Source of the DNA: Lanius collurio
Taxonomy: Eukaryota; Chordata; Aves; Passeriformes; Laniidae
Reading direction: 5' to 3'
Assembly: GCA_020086605.1 (NCBI GenBank)
Contig: JACBWW010000004.1
Location: 24,192,255 to 24,256,254, forward strand
DNA length: 64,000 nt
The notes under the pieces are model-generated. The model ran no database searches, was not told the DNA's origin, and saw only the letters and a list, made by a program, of their open reading frames with translations. A program made the translations under genes and the position numbers. Of this stretch, positions 25,301-37,500 are shown in pieces; position 1 is the first letter of the stretch; each line of letters starts with the position of its first letter.

Positions 25301-27269
25301 TTTAAAAACCCATAAAATTGTCATTATTGGAAATCAGTGTCATATGGGAACAATAATTAGAGTGTCTCAATTTGCATTTCTAACTACCATAATGAGAATT
25401 GCATTCAAATATATTTACTTTCCTAATCTACAGCTGAAGCTTATTGAACCATACTTTTGTTCCAGTAGCTAGCAAAAGGAAAATAGTCACGATGCATCCA
25501 CATAATTTGAGGATTACTGCTGAGGTTTAAAACAAACTGAATCCTGATGTAAATGCAAAATGTTGTCTATAAATGCTAAATTCTTTCCAATGGAGTCTAG
25601 GGTGACAATAACATATTAGTCACCAATGCTACAAGGTAAAGTCATTTATTGAGCAGCATGCCATAAGTGTAAAATAGATTTAATCTATTTAATCTGTAGA
25701 AAAACAGTGCTTTATTTATATATGTTCTGAAGAATACAGAAAGGTGTTTTAGCATATTTGGATACCTTTTGAAAGCACCCATTTGAGATATCATGTCCTA
25801 GAATCTCTTCCTGCTTCGTCATTTTGCCACTCCTTTTAGAGGAATCTCTCATTTTCAATTGTCAAGGAAAGAAAGTCTTCCAAAGATCCCAGAAGTTTGT
25901 GAGGTATGATCAGAAAAAATTCTTGATATAGCAACTTAGATGAATAAATCTTTTTTTCGTTCTGTAAATAGGAATTGAACACCAACTAGTCTTTTATAAC
26001 AATTTTTTTTCTTTGACAGAGGAGAATATTACAGCTTATAGCTGTCAGAAAATAGTACTTCACTTTCAGAAATCATTGAAAATGTCTTCTGCAGTTCAGA
26101 AACAGTTTTGGGGTTTTTTTATTCTGGTGCATAGGTTTCCTCAGAAACAAAAACACATGCAAACTTACTTTTGATTTTAGTAGAAGAGCATGGGTTTCTT
26201 TCCATTTTTTAGTCTCTACTTCCAAAACTTTACAATGGAAGATAAAACATTAGTATTACTAAGCATAACTGTAGCCAAAAATTCAGTCTTTTAAGAAAGA
26301 TAAAATGACAGGAATCAAAATAAACTATTCAGTGAAAATTTTTTTGCAAATTAGTCAATCACCTGTATCATTTGAGCTCCATCCAATGAGCTCCATCTGC
26401 TTTCATCTTTCCCTTCTTTTACAGACCCCATCCTTCACTATGCCCTGGGTTTTTTGGTTCATGATGTCAGAAGTTCCTTTCCAACATGGTTAACTGTGAG
26501 CAATCCATGTTAAGCACAGGTCCTTTGGTTTGAAGATCAGATTCATCCATCCAGCTTCAACTCTGTACATGAGACTATGAAGAAAACATCTTTGTGGATT
26601 TGCTTAATTGCACGCTAGAGTATATATTACATATTTTAGAATTCTATGTGTGAAGACCAAAATCATAAAATGAAAATACACCTGGAATGTTGTTTCTTAC
26701 AAATGTTCTATACATTTGAATACAAAATATACAAGATCAAGAACAATATATGTGCATTGTCTTCACAGTTCTTGAGTATTTTTAAGAGACTATCTTCTAT
26801 GACTATGGAACATATCATCAGCTCAGCATGACAACTTGAAACATGAAGGATAAAGAGAGAACCTTTTCTGCCAAGTCTTATGTAAGACATCAAAGTAATT
26901 TTCTTTACCTTCTTCAAAACCTTTTCTTTTTTCATTCTGTCCTGTGTCAAGATTCATTTGTGTGCTTCACCATTCTTCTTTATTCAAAAGGCTGCAGTAT
27001 CACCTGATCTTCAATGGCTCAAGGAAAAAAGTTTCTGAGATGCTGGTCTGCTTCTGGTATTTTAGAACTCCATGTATTTGGGTTCTGAAAATCTTATTCA
27101 CTCGAGTTTAAAATAGATATCAGATTTCACCATTTACAGTTTAAAAAAAAATATTAAGGGCTAAATTGAAACATAAAACACAAGGGTAAAACTAACCACA
27201 CAGTTTTCTACAGAATTGCAGCATGCATGTCCAGCAACTTAATAGACCAGGTTATATTCCTGAAGATAA

Positions 27270-27313
27270 TACATATTCATCACATTTCTATTACATATTC
27301 ATTACATTTCCTG
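27270..27313. repeat. 22-bp imperfect tandem duplication
   Basis: TACATATTCATCACATTTCT-type unit repeated once (27270-27291 and 27292-27313) with about two differences. Confidence 0.75.
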
Positions 27314-27370
27314 AATACATCCATATAGTTTAATTATTTCCGTGAACTTATATGGATATGAGTAAAGATT

Positions 27371-27410
27371 TTTTGAGGGTGGTCTTTTGGGACCACCCCT
27401 TTTCTCAAAA
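27371..27410. repeat. Bulged hairpin with 14 paired bases
   Basis: TTTTGAGGGTGGTC pairs with GACCACC and CTCAAAA. Six unpaired bases (CCTTTT) bulge on the right arm, and the loop is TTTTGG. It is the most extended short hairpin I noticed in the unique portion. Confidence 0.75.
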
Positions 27411-29842
27411 TTTCCTTTATGGTCCCAGATCTTCTGATGAATCTTCTTTCCTGATGAGTATCTCAAATATGTGGTCAGGTTATGATGCTCTTCTCTTGTC
27501 ATTCTTTGCTTCAGTACTCTATCTTTATTCCCAAAACTAAGACTTCTGTAGTACATCTCAATCACTGATATAAATTAATAAGGGAGTATTAGCTATGACA
27601 AGACTCATTAGTAACAGATGTGGGGAGTTAACACAAGGCCACATTAATCTCTGGTATTTGTTCTGAGCACTGTATGGTACAAAACCAAGCATTAAAATGA
27701 ATATAGGGATCATACATTACTGCGCTAAAGTTAGAATAATTTTCCAATGCCTTCCCCCTCTGATGCATAGGCTTCTTAAACAAATATAACTTGTTCAGTA
27801 ACATTATCTTTTGCTTTCTTCAGGCAACATAAAGATTAAAAATTCAATAAATTGCAAATGTCATTTTATTACATTAACATTCTACTATTTAAAAAAAAAA
27901 GCAGTCTTTTTATTGCAGAGTGTGTGACAGGAATGTTTACCACTCAGTAAAGATGTGACAGCTTTTTTGTTAAATTGGCTAAAATGAGGAATGGTTGTTT
28001 ATTCCTTTGTTCCTGTCAGGTTGTGCTGTCAATGAGAAGCTGGCAGAAAGAAAATCTCCAGGTGGTATAAAGCTCTCATAGTAACAAGTCCAAAAAATAG
28101 CTCTGACCTAACTGTTCACCCACATATGAGCATCAGCAGTACTGCCAGCTCCAAATGTCCAGAAATACCAAGTCAGTTTTCAATGAGTTTTTGAATAGTT
28201 TTTTTCTTTTTCAGTGTTACTCTTACTATTTAATATTGTTCAGTCGAGCTTAAAGTTTCTAAAGCCAGGAGGACTGAGAAAAATATCTTTTTAATAAAGA
28301 AAATCTGATAATCTGTTAAGTGAATTCAGGGGGTTCTTAAGACTCACAAGACAAATAATAAGACTGTGAGAGTTTATGATGCAAAGTCAGAAGGGAAGAG
28401 TTGTGTTACAGTCAAATCCTAATAGAATATTTGGATTATTTAAAGTTGCAGACACAAGGGTTAGGATTTTTCCCAGAAAAGATAATTTAATAAATATCAA
28501 CTTTCTGTGTTTTTCTGAAACTATTTGTAAGTCTTCATGATTAACACAGACTGGGAAATTACCTTTTTTCTTTTCCTTCATCAGGTTATTTTTCAAACAG
28601 AAATGTTCCCTGACTGTTACATGCAGATAATGGAAATAGGGCTTGGCAGGGGCTGAATCAGCTCTGCTGGTGAATCTGCCACTACTCCAAATCATTACTG
28701 GCCAGTTTAAATTTTTATGGTTCTCCTATTTTTGTAACATTTCAATGCTGTTTTCTGATGAACAGGTAGTGACAAACTTTGGTCTCATTTATAACACCTT
28801 TTAGTAAGTAACTGTAAATTTAAACTCACTGAAGGGCTCTGTGGAGCTATCACCTGTTGAAATGTATAGCAGCTTTATGTAACACAGGTCGCTTTACAGG
28901 GCATGTATTGCATTAAGATCAACAACAGATTTCAGACCCTTCATCTTGTTTCCTCTTCACCTTCCTTTCTTGTTTATATTCATTACAACTTCAATCATCT
29001 TTAATGTATGTTTACCTGCCAGCAGTAAATATTTTTAGAGAGGACAAACATTGGGCTGCACAGAGAATTTTTGATGGTAGCCAATCTTTTTTTGGCTCAA
29101 GAACTCTACCATTCATGTTTGGACATCTAAAACAGCTTCAAAGCCCAGAGTGAAGGGTAAGTCAGAGTGGAAGGTAAGTTTCAGTCAAAAATTCCTACCT
29201 GTCAAATTTTAAGAAATCAAATTGGCACAAAAATAATCAAAATATGTGAAAAATCATCTCTACTGAAGAGCAGAGATTTTTCACAGGTCTGCTGTTGTGC
29301 TATTACAGACTCATATGATGAAAACCAAAGCAGTTGAAGCAGTATTAAGACAAAAATATCCTTTCAATGGTAAATGAAAAAGAAATGGTAAGACACTTCC
29401 TGAATAAAAGGTGAAAAACTGGAAATCCTCTCTGAACTACTTCACTACTCACATTTAGTATACACCATATGACATTAATAAAAGCCACCCACAGTAAAAA
29501 GTTGTTTACAGTTAGGCCACTACAAAAATAAAATAATGTATAATTTAAGAAAGTCAGGATGTTACCAACATTAGAACTAATCAGGAATCAAAATGTGTTT
29601 CCAACAGCAGTAAGCTAAATTTATTTCTGACTTTATCTAAATCAATATATTCCTTGGAATGGGTTTTTTAAAATAAATCAGGAATTTCAAAGAGAAACTT
29701 TTCCACAGCAATATTTTCAATCACCTCTAAAAGACACTGTGATTTTCTTCAATTTTTTTGTCATCATAAGTCTTCATTCTTTTCATTAGACTATTAATAA
29801 TGTTAATGGAAAAAAAATGAAAAAAAAAGAAATATAAAAAAA

Positions 29843-29864
29843 GGTCTAGATCAAAATCTAGACC
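29843..29864. repeat. Short perfect hairpin (9-bp stem, 4-nt loop)
   Basis: GGTCTAGAT, loop CAAA, ATCTAGACC. It directly follows an A-rich run at 29812-29842. Confidence 0.75.
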
Positions 29865-30667
29865 AACTTGGAGCTTTCTAGTATATAGAACACAAGCTGC
29901 AGTACAGTATTTGCAGCTGGGTCAGGCACGTACATGGTTACAGATTTACGAAAAATATAGGAGTTCATTTTGTGATGTTTAAGCTGAAGCTAGTAGTAAT
30001 GCAACAACTTAGAGTTTCATGTCCTAGCAGCTTTACTGCAGGTGCTAGGAGTAGTTCCCTGGGAAGTGTGCCCACTGCACACATCTGGTAGTGTTTCCTC
30101 AGAGTCTTAGCTGCCAGTTCAAGCAAGGACATAAATAAAACAGTGACCTTACATTTGTCCTATTTAACTGTTAAGTTCTTAAAATAACTTGAAGGTAAGC
30201 ATGGGGACCTGAATATGTATGGTCTTGCTTTTATTTAAAAGTTACCTTGATTTATTTAAAAGTGTAGAAAGAAGCTCTCATGCAAACATCCTTTATGAAC
30301 AGAATTGCTTTCTTGAGTGAAAATTTCATGTAATAGCTTAAATGACCAAGAGGAGGAGCCTCTCTCCATGGAAGGACCTGTGCAGCACATCATGGGAAAG
30401 CCATTCAGCATTACTCTGATGCTTTGTGCATGTGGCTTTCTCCCATATGGGAAGATTTGTTCATGATCTGCATTTGCGTTCTCTCAAAACAGCAATTTTA
30501 TTGTATCCTTTGTTGTTGGAACTTTCTTTTTAAGGTAAAGAAAGAATTCTGCACCATCCTTTTCTCTTTCTCTCGCCATGCACCCTGTACAGAATACATG
30601 GACTAGCTGCACTTCTTTCAGACTTTTAAATCTGTGCTTCTGACGTTTGGATGTTGCTGTAACACAC

Positions 30668-30706
30668 AAAAATATGAGGAAGCAAAAAAAAAATATGAGG
30701 AAGCAA
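30668..30706. repeat. 18-bp direct repeat
   Basis: AAAAATATGAGGAAGCAA occurs at 30668-30685 and 30689-30706, separated by AAA. A simple replication-slippage duplication. Confidence 0.85.
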
Positions 30707-31859
30707 TCTTTTCTCCACCTTTCTAGTGGTAAAAACTCTCAAGTGGGGGTGGCTACATTTTTATTTTTTTTTACTGCTTATACAACTTCATTGAGCAGCC
30801 CAAGATTTTTCTCTGCTTGACGTGCTAACAGAGCCGTGGACGAATTTGTTGTAATGGAGTAAATTTTGCAATGTAAATCACTCTAGAAAACTGAAAGAAA
30901 TATGATTCACCATAATTACAGAAAAATTACATGTATTCTGTTTGGTATCAGTCCAGTTTCTTCAACCAAAGACAGTTGAAGCACACAAAAAATATTTACT
31001 GTAGACTTACTTAAAATATTTGAAACTATTTCCATTATTTCCTACATAAACAGCACCTCTAGAGTTAGGCAGCAAATGATGTCTCTGGCAACAGATAACC
31101 AGTAATTACTTTTTGCTGAAACCACATTAATGTTCTAAATAATGCAGCCATTTCTGTGTTAAAATTTCATGAGCTTGATTGTAATTATTATTCAGTTTGT
31201 GACAGTCTTGGCTCTACCGCACACTCTGCAAGGCCCAATCCAGATCTAAAAATAGCATCAGCTGTGACTGCCTTGTCCTTTTTTGACACTAGAAGACTGT
31301 ATATATGGATGGAAATTCCTCTTTGCATGTTATTAAAAGGTTGCCAGTTATGCACAATTACCACATTTGATTTAAAGATGTTCTCTGCTCATTTCTTTCC
31401 TGTAAAACTCACTAAGCAAAGAAGGGAACAAAAACCTCTAGACAGCCTACCAATAAGAAAAGACAACTTTTGAGAATTACTTGGGGGCAGGGGAGAAGCT
31501 GAGGCCTTAGCACAGAATTTCAAGTTCACAGCAGAACCCCATGGAAAATATACATGTCATGGACTTTGCTGCAGACCTGAGAGAGAATGGATTTTTAGTC
31601 TTTCATGTAATTGGTACAAGTATGGAAGACCAGATTTCCCCTTCCTGGGACACTGGACATAGTTCCCTCAACTAGAAAAGCTGAAGTAGGCTGTAATAGT
31701 AACTGTTGGCCGAGTTAGTTTATTACAAGAACAGCCAAAATCCTGGACATTTCTCAGTATTTCACAGCACTTTAATGTGAAGGGATGAAATATAGCCAAG
31801 CCTTATCACATAGTTTTCTTCTGTTATTTGTGGAAATGTTACACCTTTGAGTAAGTTGC

Positions 31860-32160
31860 TTGTGGACCGGATGGGCATCAGTCAGTGTGTTGGTGAGCAA
31901 TTTTACCGTGTGTCACATGTATACCTTGACTTTTATTCCTCCTTCCTCTTTATATTCAAATCTGTAGTAGTAGTAGTATTCAAATATTATTGTCACATTT
32001 TATATTTTGTTTCAATTATTAAATTTTTCTTAGCTCACTTTTTCACTTTTTCTTTCAAGTTCTCCTTCCCACCAGGGGTGGAGAGGGCAGGGAGTGAGTG
32101 AGTGAGTGAGTGAGTGAGTGATTAGCCATGTGGTACTTAGTTGCCAGCTAAGTCATGACA
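31860..32160 (+). mobile_element. ERV LTR 3' half (avian ERVL-like family, plus)
   Basis: The layout matches the R-U5 half of a common avian LTR. A GTGAGCAATTTTACCGTG-like block comes first. A T-rich region with AATTATTAAATTTTTCTTAG follows, then a CACTTTTTCTTTC stretch and the GGGGTGGAGAGGGCAGGGAG purine block. The terminus is TTAGTTGCCAGCTAAGTCATGACA, ending in CA. The U3 half is missing or too diverged to see. A GAGT microsatellite has expanded inside the element. No internal retroviral sequence adjoins, so it is a relic, not part of a provirus. Family identity rests on recognition of the pattern. Confidence 0.7.
32092..32121 (+). repeat. GAGT microsatellite (about 7.5 units)
   Basis: Pure GAGT units, apparently grown from the GGGAGTGAG segment normally present near this LTR's 3' end. 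Confidence 0.9.
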
Positions 32161-33416
32161 ACAATTTAATCCTTTAAGATAACATCAGAAAAAAAAAAAA
32201 GAACAAATAGAATCACTGTCTTACAGGGTGTTCTGCAATGGGAGGTGCTGGTCCACTATGGTGCCCATAAGAAAGGCACTCAGACTCTGTAAGGTATCTC
32301 TCTATATGCCATTTATTATAATAAAACTATAAGCAATGAATAGCACAGCTAATATTTATTATATTCCCTTAGTTGCTGACAACCCATATGCAGCATTCAA
32401 TGCAGACCCTGTCCAATGAGGAGTTTCCTCTTTTGAGCTATTACTGAATTTTTTTACTAGGAAGTGACTCAATCTATCATTTCTACAGTCAAACAGAAGT
32501 GATGGCCACAGGAGAACTTCTTGCTGTCCTTTTAGCTAAAGGCAAGGCCACACAGATGGTGCACTCACATCCAGCTGAGGTCATCCTGTGACCAAGGGTT
32601 TGTGCCACACCACGTGGTCCTGAGGGTGTTCTGGATGGACAGTGTGGCACAGCACAGGCCTGGACATACTTGAGGTTAATTTATGTGGATCACTAAGTCC
32701 TTGGTATACAATGGTCTTCCAGTCAGGATGAATAAATACATGGTGGACAGTGGAGAGCCTGTTGAAAAGCTAAAGCTAGTGACAAAAATAGAAATACAAA
32801 AGAAAATGCTTAAAAAGTAAAAAAGAAAGCATTCTGAGATTTTATCCAGGTGGAATAATGGATACTTAATTATCAAAACACCACCTTTACAGAAACTCTT
32901 TTGCAAAATCAAACTTCTTTTTACTTGCACAACTCTTTTGAACTAAGCTTTTCATTTTATTCCCAAAATATTGAATTGAGAGTGCTTACTACAGAAAATC
33001 AAGCTATTTCACATGTAACGATCTGCCTTTAAAAGCTGATATAATCTTTAAGTTCAATTCAACTTGTGCCTCTCTTTAAATACAGGTCAAATAATCTATT
33101 AAACATTTCCACTATCGTCTTTCTGTATTTATTTCACCTGATACTTATACAGCTAATCAAATTTACATTTCATTTCAATCACTGAAACTTCAAATGCATT
33201 TTGCTATTCATACATTAAAAGCTTTGTTGACTGGGAGTTGAGGTATGTGAGAAAATGTAAAGGAACAAGAGAAAGTAATGATTTCAAATCCAGTAAGGTC
33301 AGTTTTAAAGGACAGAAGAGCAGTTCCAGTTAAACAGCTTTTGACCACAGTGTGTAAATCCATTCTAAGCAAGTATATCTTCTCTATATATTCTATATTT
33401 ATTATTAAGTTGTCTC
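32161..33416. other. Stretch between two LTR copies
   Basis: AT-rich apart from a GC-richer piece at 32520-32680 that I cannot assign. No internal retroviral gene is seen between the two LTRs, and they belong to different families and strands, so they do not bound one provirus. Confidence 0.55.
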
Positions 33417-34338
33417 TGTGGTGGCTTGACCCTGGCTGGATGCCAGGTACCCACCGAAGCTGCTCTGTCACTCTCTCCTCCACTGGACAGGGGATAGAAA
33501 ATATAATGAAAGGCTCGTGAGTTAAGGTCTGAGACAGGGCACTCACCAACTATTGCCATGGGCAAAATGGACTTAGGCAAATTAGTTGAATTTATTACCA
33601 ATCAAAATTAGAGCAGGATAATGAGAAGTAAAACAAATCCTGAAAAACACCTTCCCCATACCCCTCCTTCCATCATAGGCCCAACTATATTCCCAATGCT
33701 TTACCTCCTCACCTCCTTGCAAAGGGAGATGGGGAATGGAGTTTATAATCAGTTCATCACATGGTATCTACAGCTGCCTCCTCCTCGAGAAGCCCTCCCC
33801 TTGCTTCAGAACGGGGTCCCTTCTGGGAGACTGTCCTCCACAAACTGCTCCAACATGAGTCCATCCCATGGGCTTCAGTTATCACAAACTGCTCCAGCAC
33901 GGGTCCCTTTCTTCCACAGACTGCAGGTGAATGTCTGATCTACCATGGATCTCCACAGGCTGCAGGGAGACAGCTTGCCTTGCCATGGTCTGCACCACAG
34001 GCTGCAGGGGAATCTCCACTCCTGGAGCACCTCTTCCTCCACTCCCCCCTCCTCCTGATCTGGTGTCTGCAGAGTTGTTTCTCTCAGATATTCTCACTCC
34101 TCTCTCCTCTGGCCACAAATTCATCTGTGCAATAGTGGGGTTTTTCTTCATAAATATGTTGTCACAGAGGCATTGCAACCATCACTGATGGGCCCAAACT
34201 TGGCCAGCAGTGGGTCCATCCTGGAGCCAGCTGGCATTGGCTCTGCTGGACGTGGGGGAAGCTTCTGGCAGCTTCTCACAGAAGCCACCCCTGTAACCAC
34301 CCACCACTACCAGAATTGTGCCATGCAAACCCAATAGG
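33417..34338 (-). mobile_element. Near full-length ERV LTR (passerine-type, minus)
   Basis: Read on the minus strand it begins near 34338 with TTGGGTTTGCATGGCAC and continues with CTTCTGTGAGAAGCTGC. A TATTTATGA box lies near 34150-34160. A run of repeated CTGCAGCCTGTGG-like modules follows, then an AATAAA polyadenylation signal (33591-33596 on the plus strand as TTTATT). The terminus is CCAGGGTCAAGCCACCACA at 33417. At about 920 bases it fits a complete LTR. Flanks give a weak 4-of-5 target duplication (GTCTC and GTCTT). No gag, pol or env adjoins, so it is a solo LTR. All open frames across it are by-products. The name of the family is not certain. Confidence 0.8.
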
Positions 34339-34576
34339 GTCTTGTAATTCACCTATCAGAGCTTATCCTCTCTGCTATCATTACTGGATCTGTACTGGCT
34401 TAAATGATATGATATTATCATTGATTTTGTATATCGTGATGAAACATGACACCTCATTTTGCTGTATGAATAGAATAAGGGAATAGAATAAGGGTGAAGA
34501 ACCAGTTCAGAGGCTTTTAACACATAATAAAAGCACAGAGGATAAGCTCTGATGGGTGAATTCCAAGACTGTATTT
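34334..34576. repeat. Imperfect inverted repeat, arms about 40 bp
   Basis: The left arm (about 34334-34376) and right arm (about 34532-34574) are reverse complements. The core 34346-34371 against 34537-34562 matches at 25 of 26 positions, and pairing continues outward (CAAGAC, then TATT) with a few mismatches. The spacer is about 155 bases. The left arm touches the outer end of the adjacent LTR. It might be a short MITE-like element, a hairpin formed by template switching, or a pre-existing structure beside which the LTR inserted. Confidence 0.8.
34465..34492. repeat. 13-bp tandem duplication
   Basis: GAATAGAATAAGG occurs twice in tandem within the loop of the surrounding inverted repeat. 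Confidence 0.8.
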
Positions 34577-37500
34577 GTCTGCTTTCAAAATCTCAGTAAT
34601 TTGAAAGTTGGAATATTTCTTCAGCTGTTGAAGGATATCATAACAGCAGAAAATCTGCTACACTGCAATAGCACAATTTTTCACCGACTATTAAAATTAC
34701 AGGATTCAGACATACATATGACGGATTTGTTTTGTCATTGTGAGTAGAACACCAAAGGGGAAATTATTCTAGTTGCCTGGAGAATTAGTCAGTGTCGCCA
34801 AAATTTCATTTGAACAAAAAAATATTCTATTACAATACTCTAGTATGAGTTCAAAGTGTGGAGGTATCTGGTAGATGATTTTTAAAATGTCAGATCACTT
34901 TTTAAAAATGCTACATGAGTGGAAAAGCAAAATACTAATACAATCTTTTCAAACTAGCAAAAGGTTGATTCAGCTTTTGTTTCTGTTCTACAGTGAGCAG
35001 TTGGTCAGAAAAAGCCTAAATTTTTCAGTAGTTTCTCTTAACAGGAACCATTGGTTTATAGAACCATTTAATGCAGAAAGTTTCTTCAGGGTAACACAAC
35101 ACATTCTATTTGCTCAGAGCTAAAAATAGTGCCACTCTGCAGAGAACACTCTGTATTACCTATATTTTTAATTTCTTTTCTATAACACATGGTAGGAAAC
35201 AAAAATCACAATATCATACACCATATATAATAGAAGAACAAGCAGAAAACATAGGTTTTAAATTAAAAAGAAAATTATAAATTCCATTTTAGTATGCATT
35301 TAAGAGATTATTCTATTATAATTCTTCCTCATCTAAGTCAAAATATAAACGAGCACAGGAAAGAACAGAAAGTAATGGTAGATACAATATTTTTTTAATA
35401 TTCATCAGAATGTTGCTATATTTTAAGGGAATAAAGAAAAAACAGCCTATAGCTGGAGACAAGATTTATGTTCATATCTACAGTCTTAGACTGCTGACTA
35501 ATTTTTGAGTTGAAAAGTTGATTTGAAGTGTGACATATATTCCCACTTGCAAATAAGCGCCATGGTAGAAGAGAATTCAAGCTTGTTTCTTTAGATACCA
35601 TTCCTTGTAAAAGTAAGATTGTGTGAGACTGAAATCTCCCTTGCTGCCCCTTGAGACTTTTTTGACTTGAAATGGGTGTACTAGAAAAAACTGCATGGTA
35701 GTAAACATTGTGAAAACAAAATCCATAATTACAAGTCACCTGTCAATTACAGAATATTATTTTAAATTCACCTGTTTCTACATGTTTTGTAAAAAGTAAT
35801 TAGGCTCCAGGATGAGTCTCTGAAGTAAGTATTGTTACTAAGTTAATCTTTTAGAACTCTGCTAAAACTGTACCCTGGAGAACTTTTCATTTACTAGAAG
35901 GTCAGAGCTGATAAGCATAATAATGCAAAATTATCCTGCTGCTAAATTGCTCTAGCAAGGTAAGCTGTTGGAAGCACAGACACCAGTGATTAAACAAGGT
36001 CAGCAACAGAATTCCTGCTTGCAGTTGCCTCACCCATATTCATATGAACATAGCTCTCCATTTTACATGACACAGCCATTGGCTCGTCAGTCAAGACATG
36101 CCCTGACTGCATCCCCCGTTCAAACACGTGTCGTGCTGCTACTGCCCTGCTGCTTCAGTTCCTGTCTAAACCTCTCATTTCTGCCAGACACAGCCAGGCA
36201 TCTTCCTGTCCAGGGTCCTGTGTTTCCTTTCACTTTCCATAAGTCTTTTCACATCTAAACGTCTTTAATTCATTCTCCACTATTATTTTAATATTCACAT
36301 CTCTTCATTGTCTGAGATTAATAATTATCAATATATAAATTGCCTGCCTATTTATAGTGCATTATTTTGGATTTCTTCTTATAGCATTCTCTTGTTGTTT
36401 TCTCTTATGATTTTTGCTTTTACTTAAATCAAAAGATTTGAGTATTTGATAACTTTTAAAGACATGAAGGATATCATTATTTCCTTAATGTGATCAGAAA
36501 AAAAGAGAGACCATAAAATTCTACATAGTGACTTTTCCAGCTTGCACAACAGTTATTTTAAGTTGAAGTTTCTATTTTAGAAAGAGGTAGATTTTGGCTG
36601 TGTTCAAATGATGCATTTTACACCATCCACATCAATTATGTTTTATTGGTTGAGTTCAAATTATACACCTTTGCACAATCCAAGTAAATTCTGGAATTTT
36701 AATTTTCTTTCTAGTTCAACTTTAAGGAATTTTAATTTTGGCCATTAAATCTGTAAATGCTATTGACTACTAGAAAAAAAGTTTTATAGTACTAGATACC
36801 TTCTACTATGAAAGTAATTATAAACTAAATAAGTCACCTTAACCTTCTTGCCTTTGAGCTAAGTAAACTGGGAGTTTTTCATTGGGTAATTAAAAATTGA
36901 GAGCTAGACCACAGATCAAACCTCCGGTTCTGCAATGTAAAGAGAAAAGTCTCTTACTGCATATAAATAATTTAAAACTTTTTTTTTTTCTTAATACAGA
37001 AGTTGAATAGACAGTCCTTTGTGTTACTCAAGACTGCATCACATAAGTGGAACCAAGTCCGGACTGCAGACCAAAAACCAAACTGATCATTAAATAATTG
37101 ATCCTTGAGAAACAGTTGAGACACACTGAAGACACTAAACAAAATGCCAATAAAATATGTCAAAGTTAAACATCTTCTCATTCTTCTCATTTCTCAAACA
37201 TACAAGCCAAAGCATACAAATTTGATATACAAGTGAAATCATTATCTTTGTATGGCTATCATGATCTTGCTGCCAACCACTAGCAGGCACTGTTACCAAG
37301 ATCTTAAAAGACATGTTTGCGTGTTTCTACTAGCTTAAATTTTATTTTAAGGAATTTATGTTTTTAAGAAATGTAAATTTTAAAAGTAGCAGTTGAATAT
37401 TGATCCTATCTCAAAGTTCATTTCAAGCTGCAATACATTTTACAAAATCTGTATTCAAGGAAAGTAACTGAAGCTGTCATTGTTTTTCTTAGGCAATGAA

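Larger units (their letters stand above)
19931..27370. other. Long unique AT-rich non-coding stretch
   Basis: About 7.4 kb without a supported gene or a recognisable retroelement. Small items are a 14-bp tandem repeat at 20303-20330, a GC-richer patch at 20750-20870 that I cannot assign, an 8-bp-stem hairpin at 22372-22390 and a 22-bp tandem repeat at 27270-27313. This repeat-poor texture is common in avian gene deserts and long introns. Confidence 0.6.
27411..31859. other. Unique AT-rich non-coding stretch
   Basis: No gene or retroelement is recognised. Contains a 9-bp-stem hairpin at 29843-29864, a pair of consensus-like splice donor strings at 29157 and 29174 without a convincing exon, and an 18-bp repeat at 30668-30706. 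Confidence 0.6.

Noticed and set aside
29157..29180. Two consensus-like splice donors 17 bases apart (GGGTAAGT and AAGGTAAGT)
   Set aside because: No convincing upstream acceptor with an open exon; donor strings occur often by chance.
33621..34188. Overlapping 85-124 codon frames on both strands as genes
   Set aside because: They lie inside the solo LTR and arise from its GC-rich, repeat-containing sequence.
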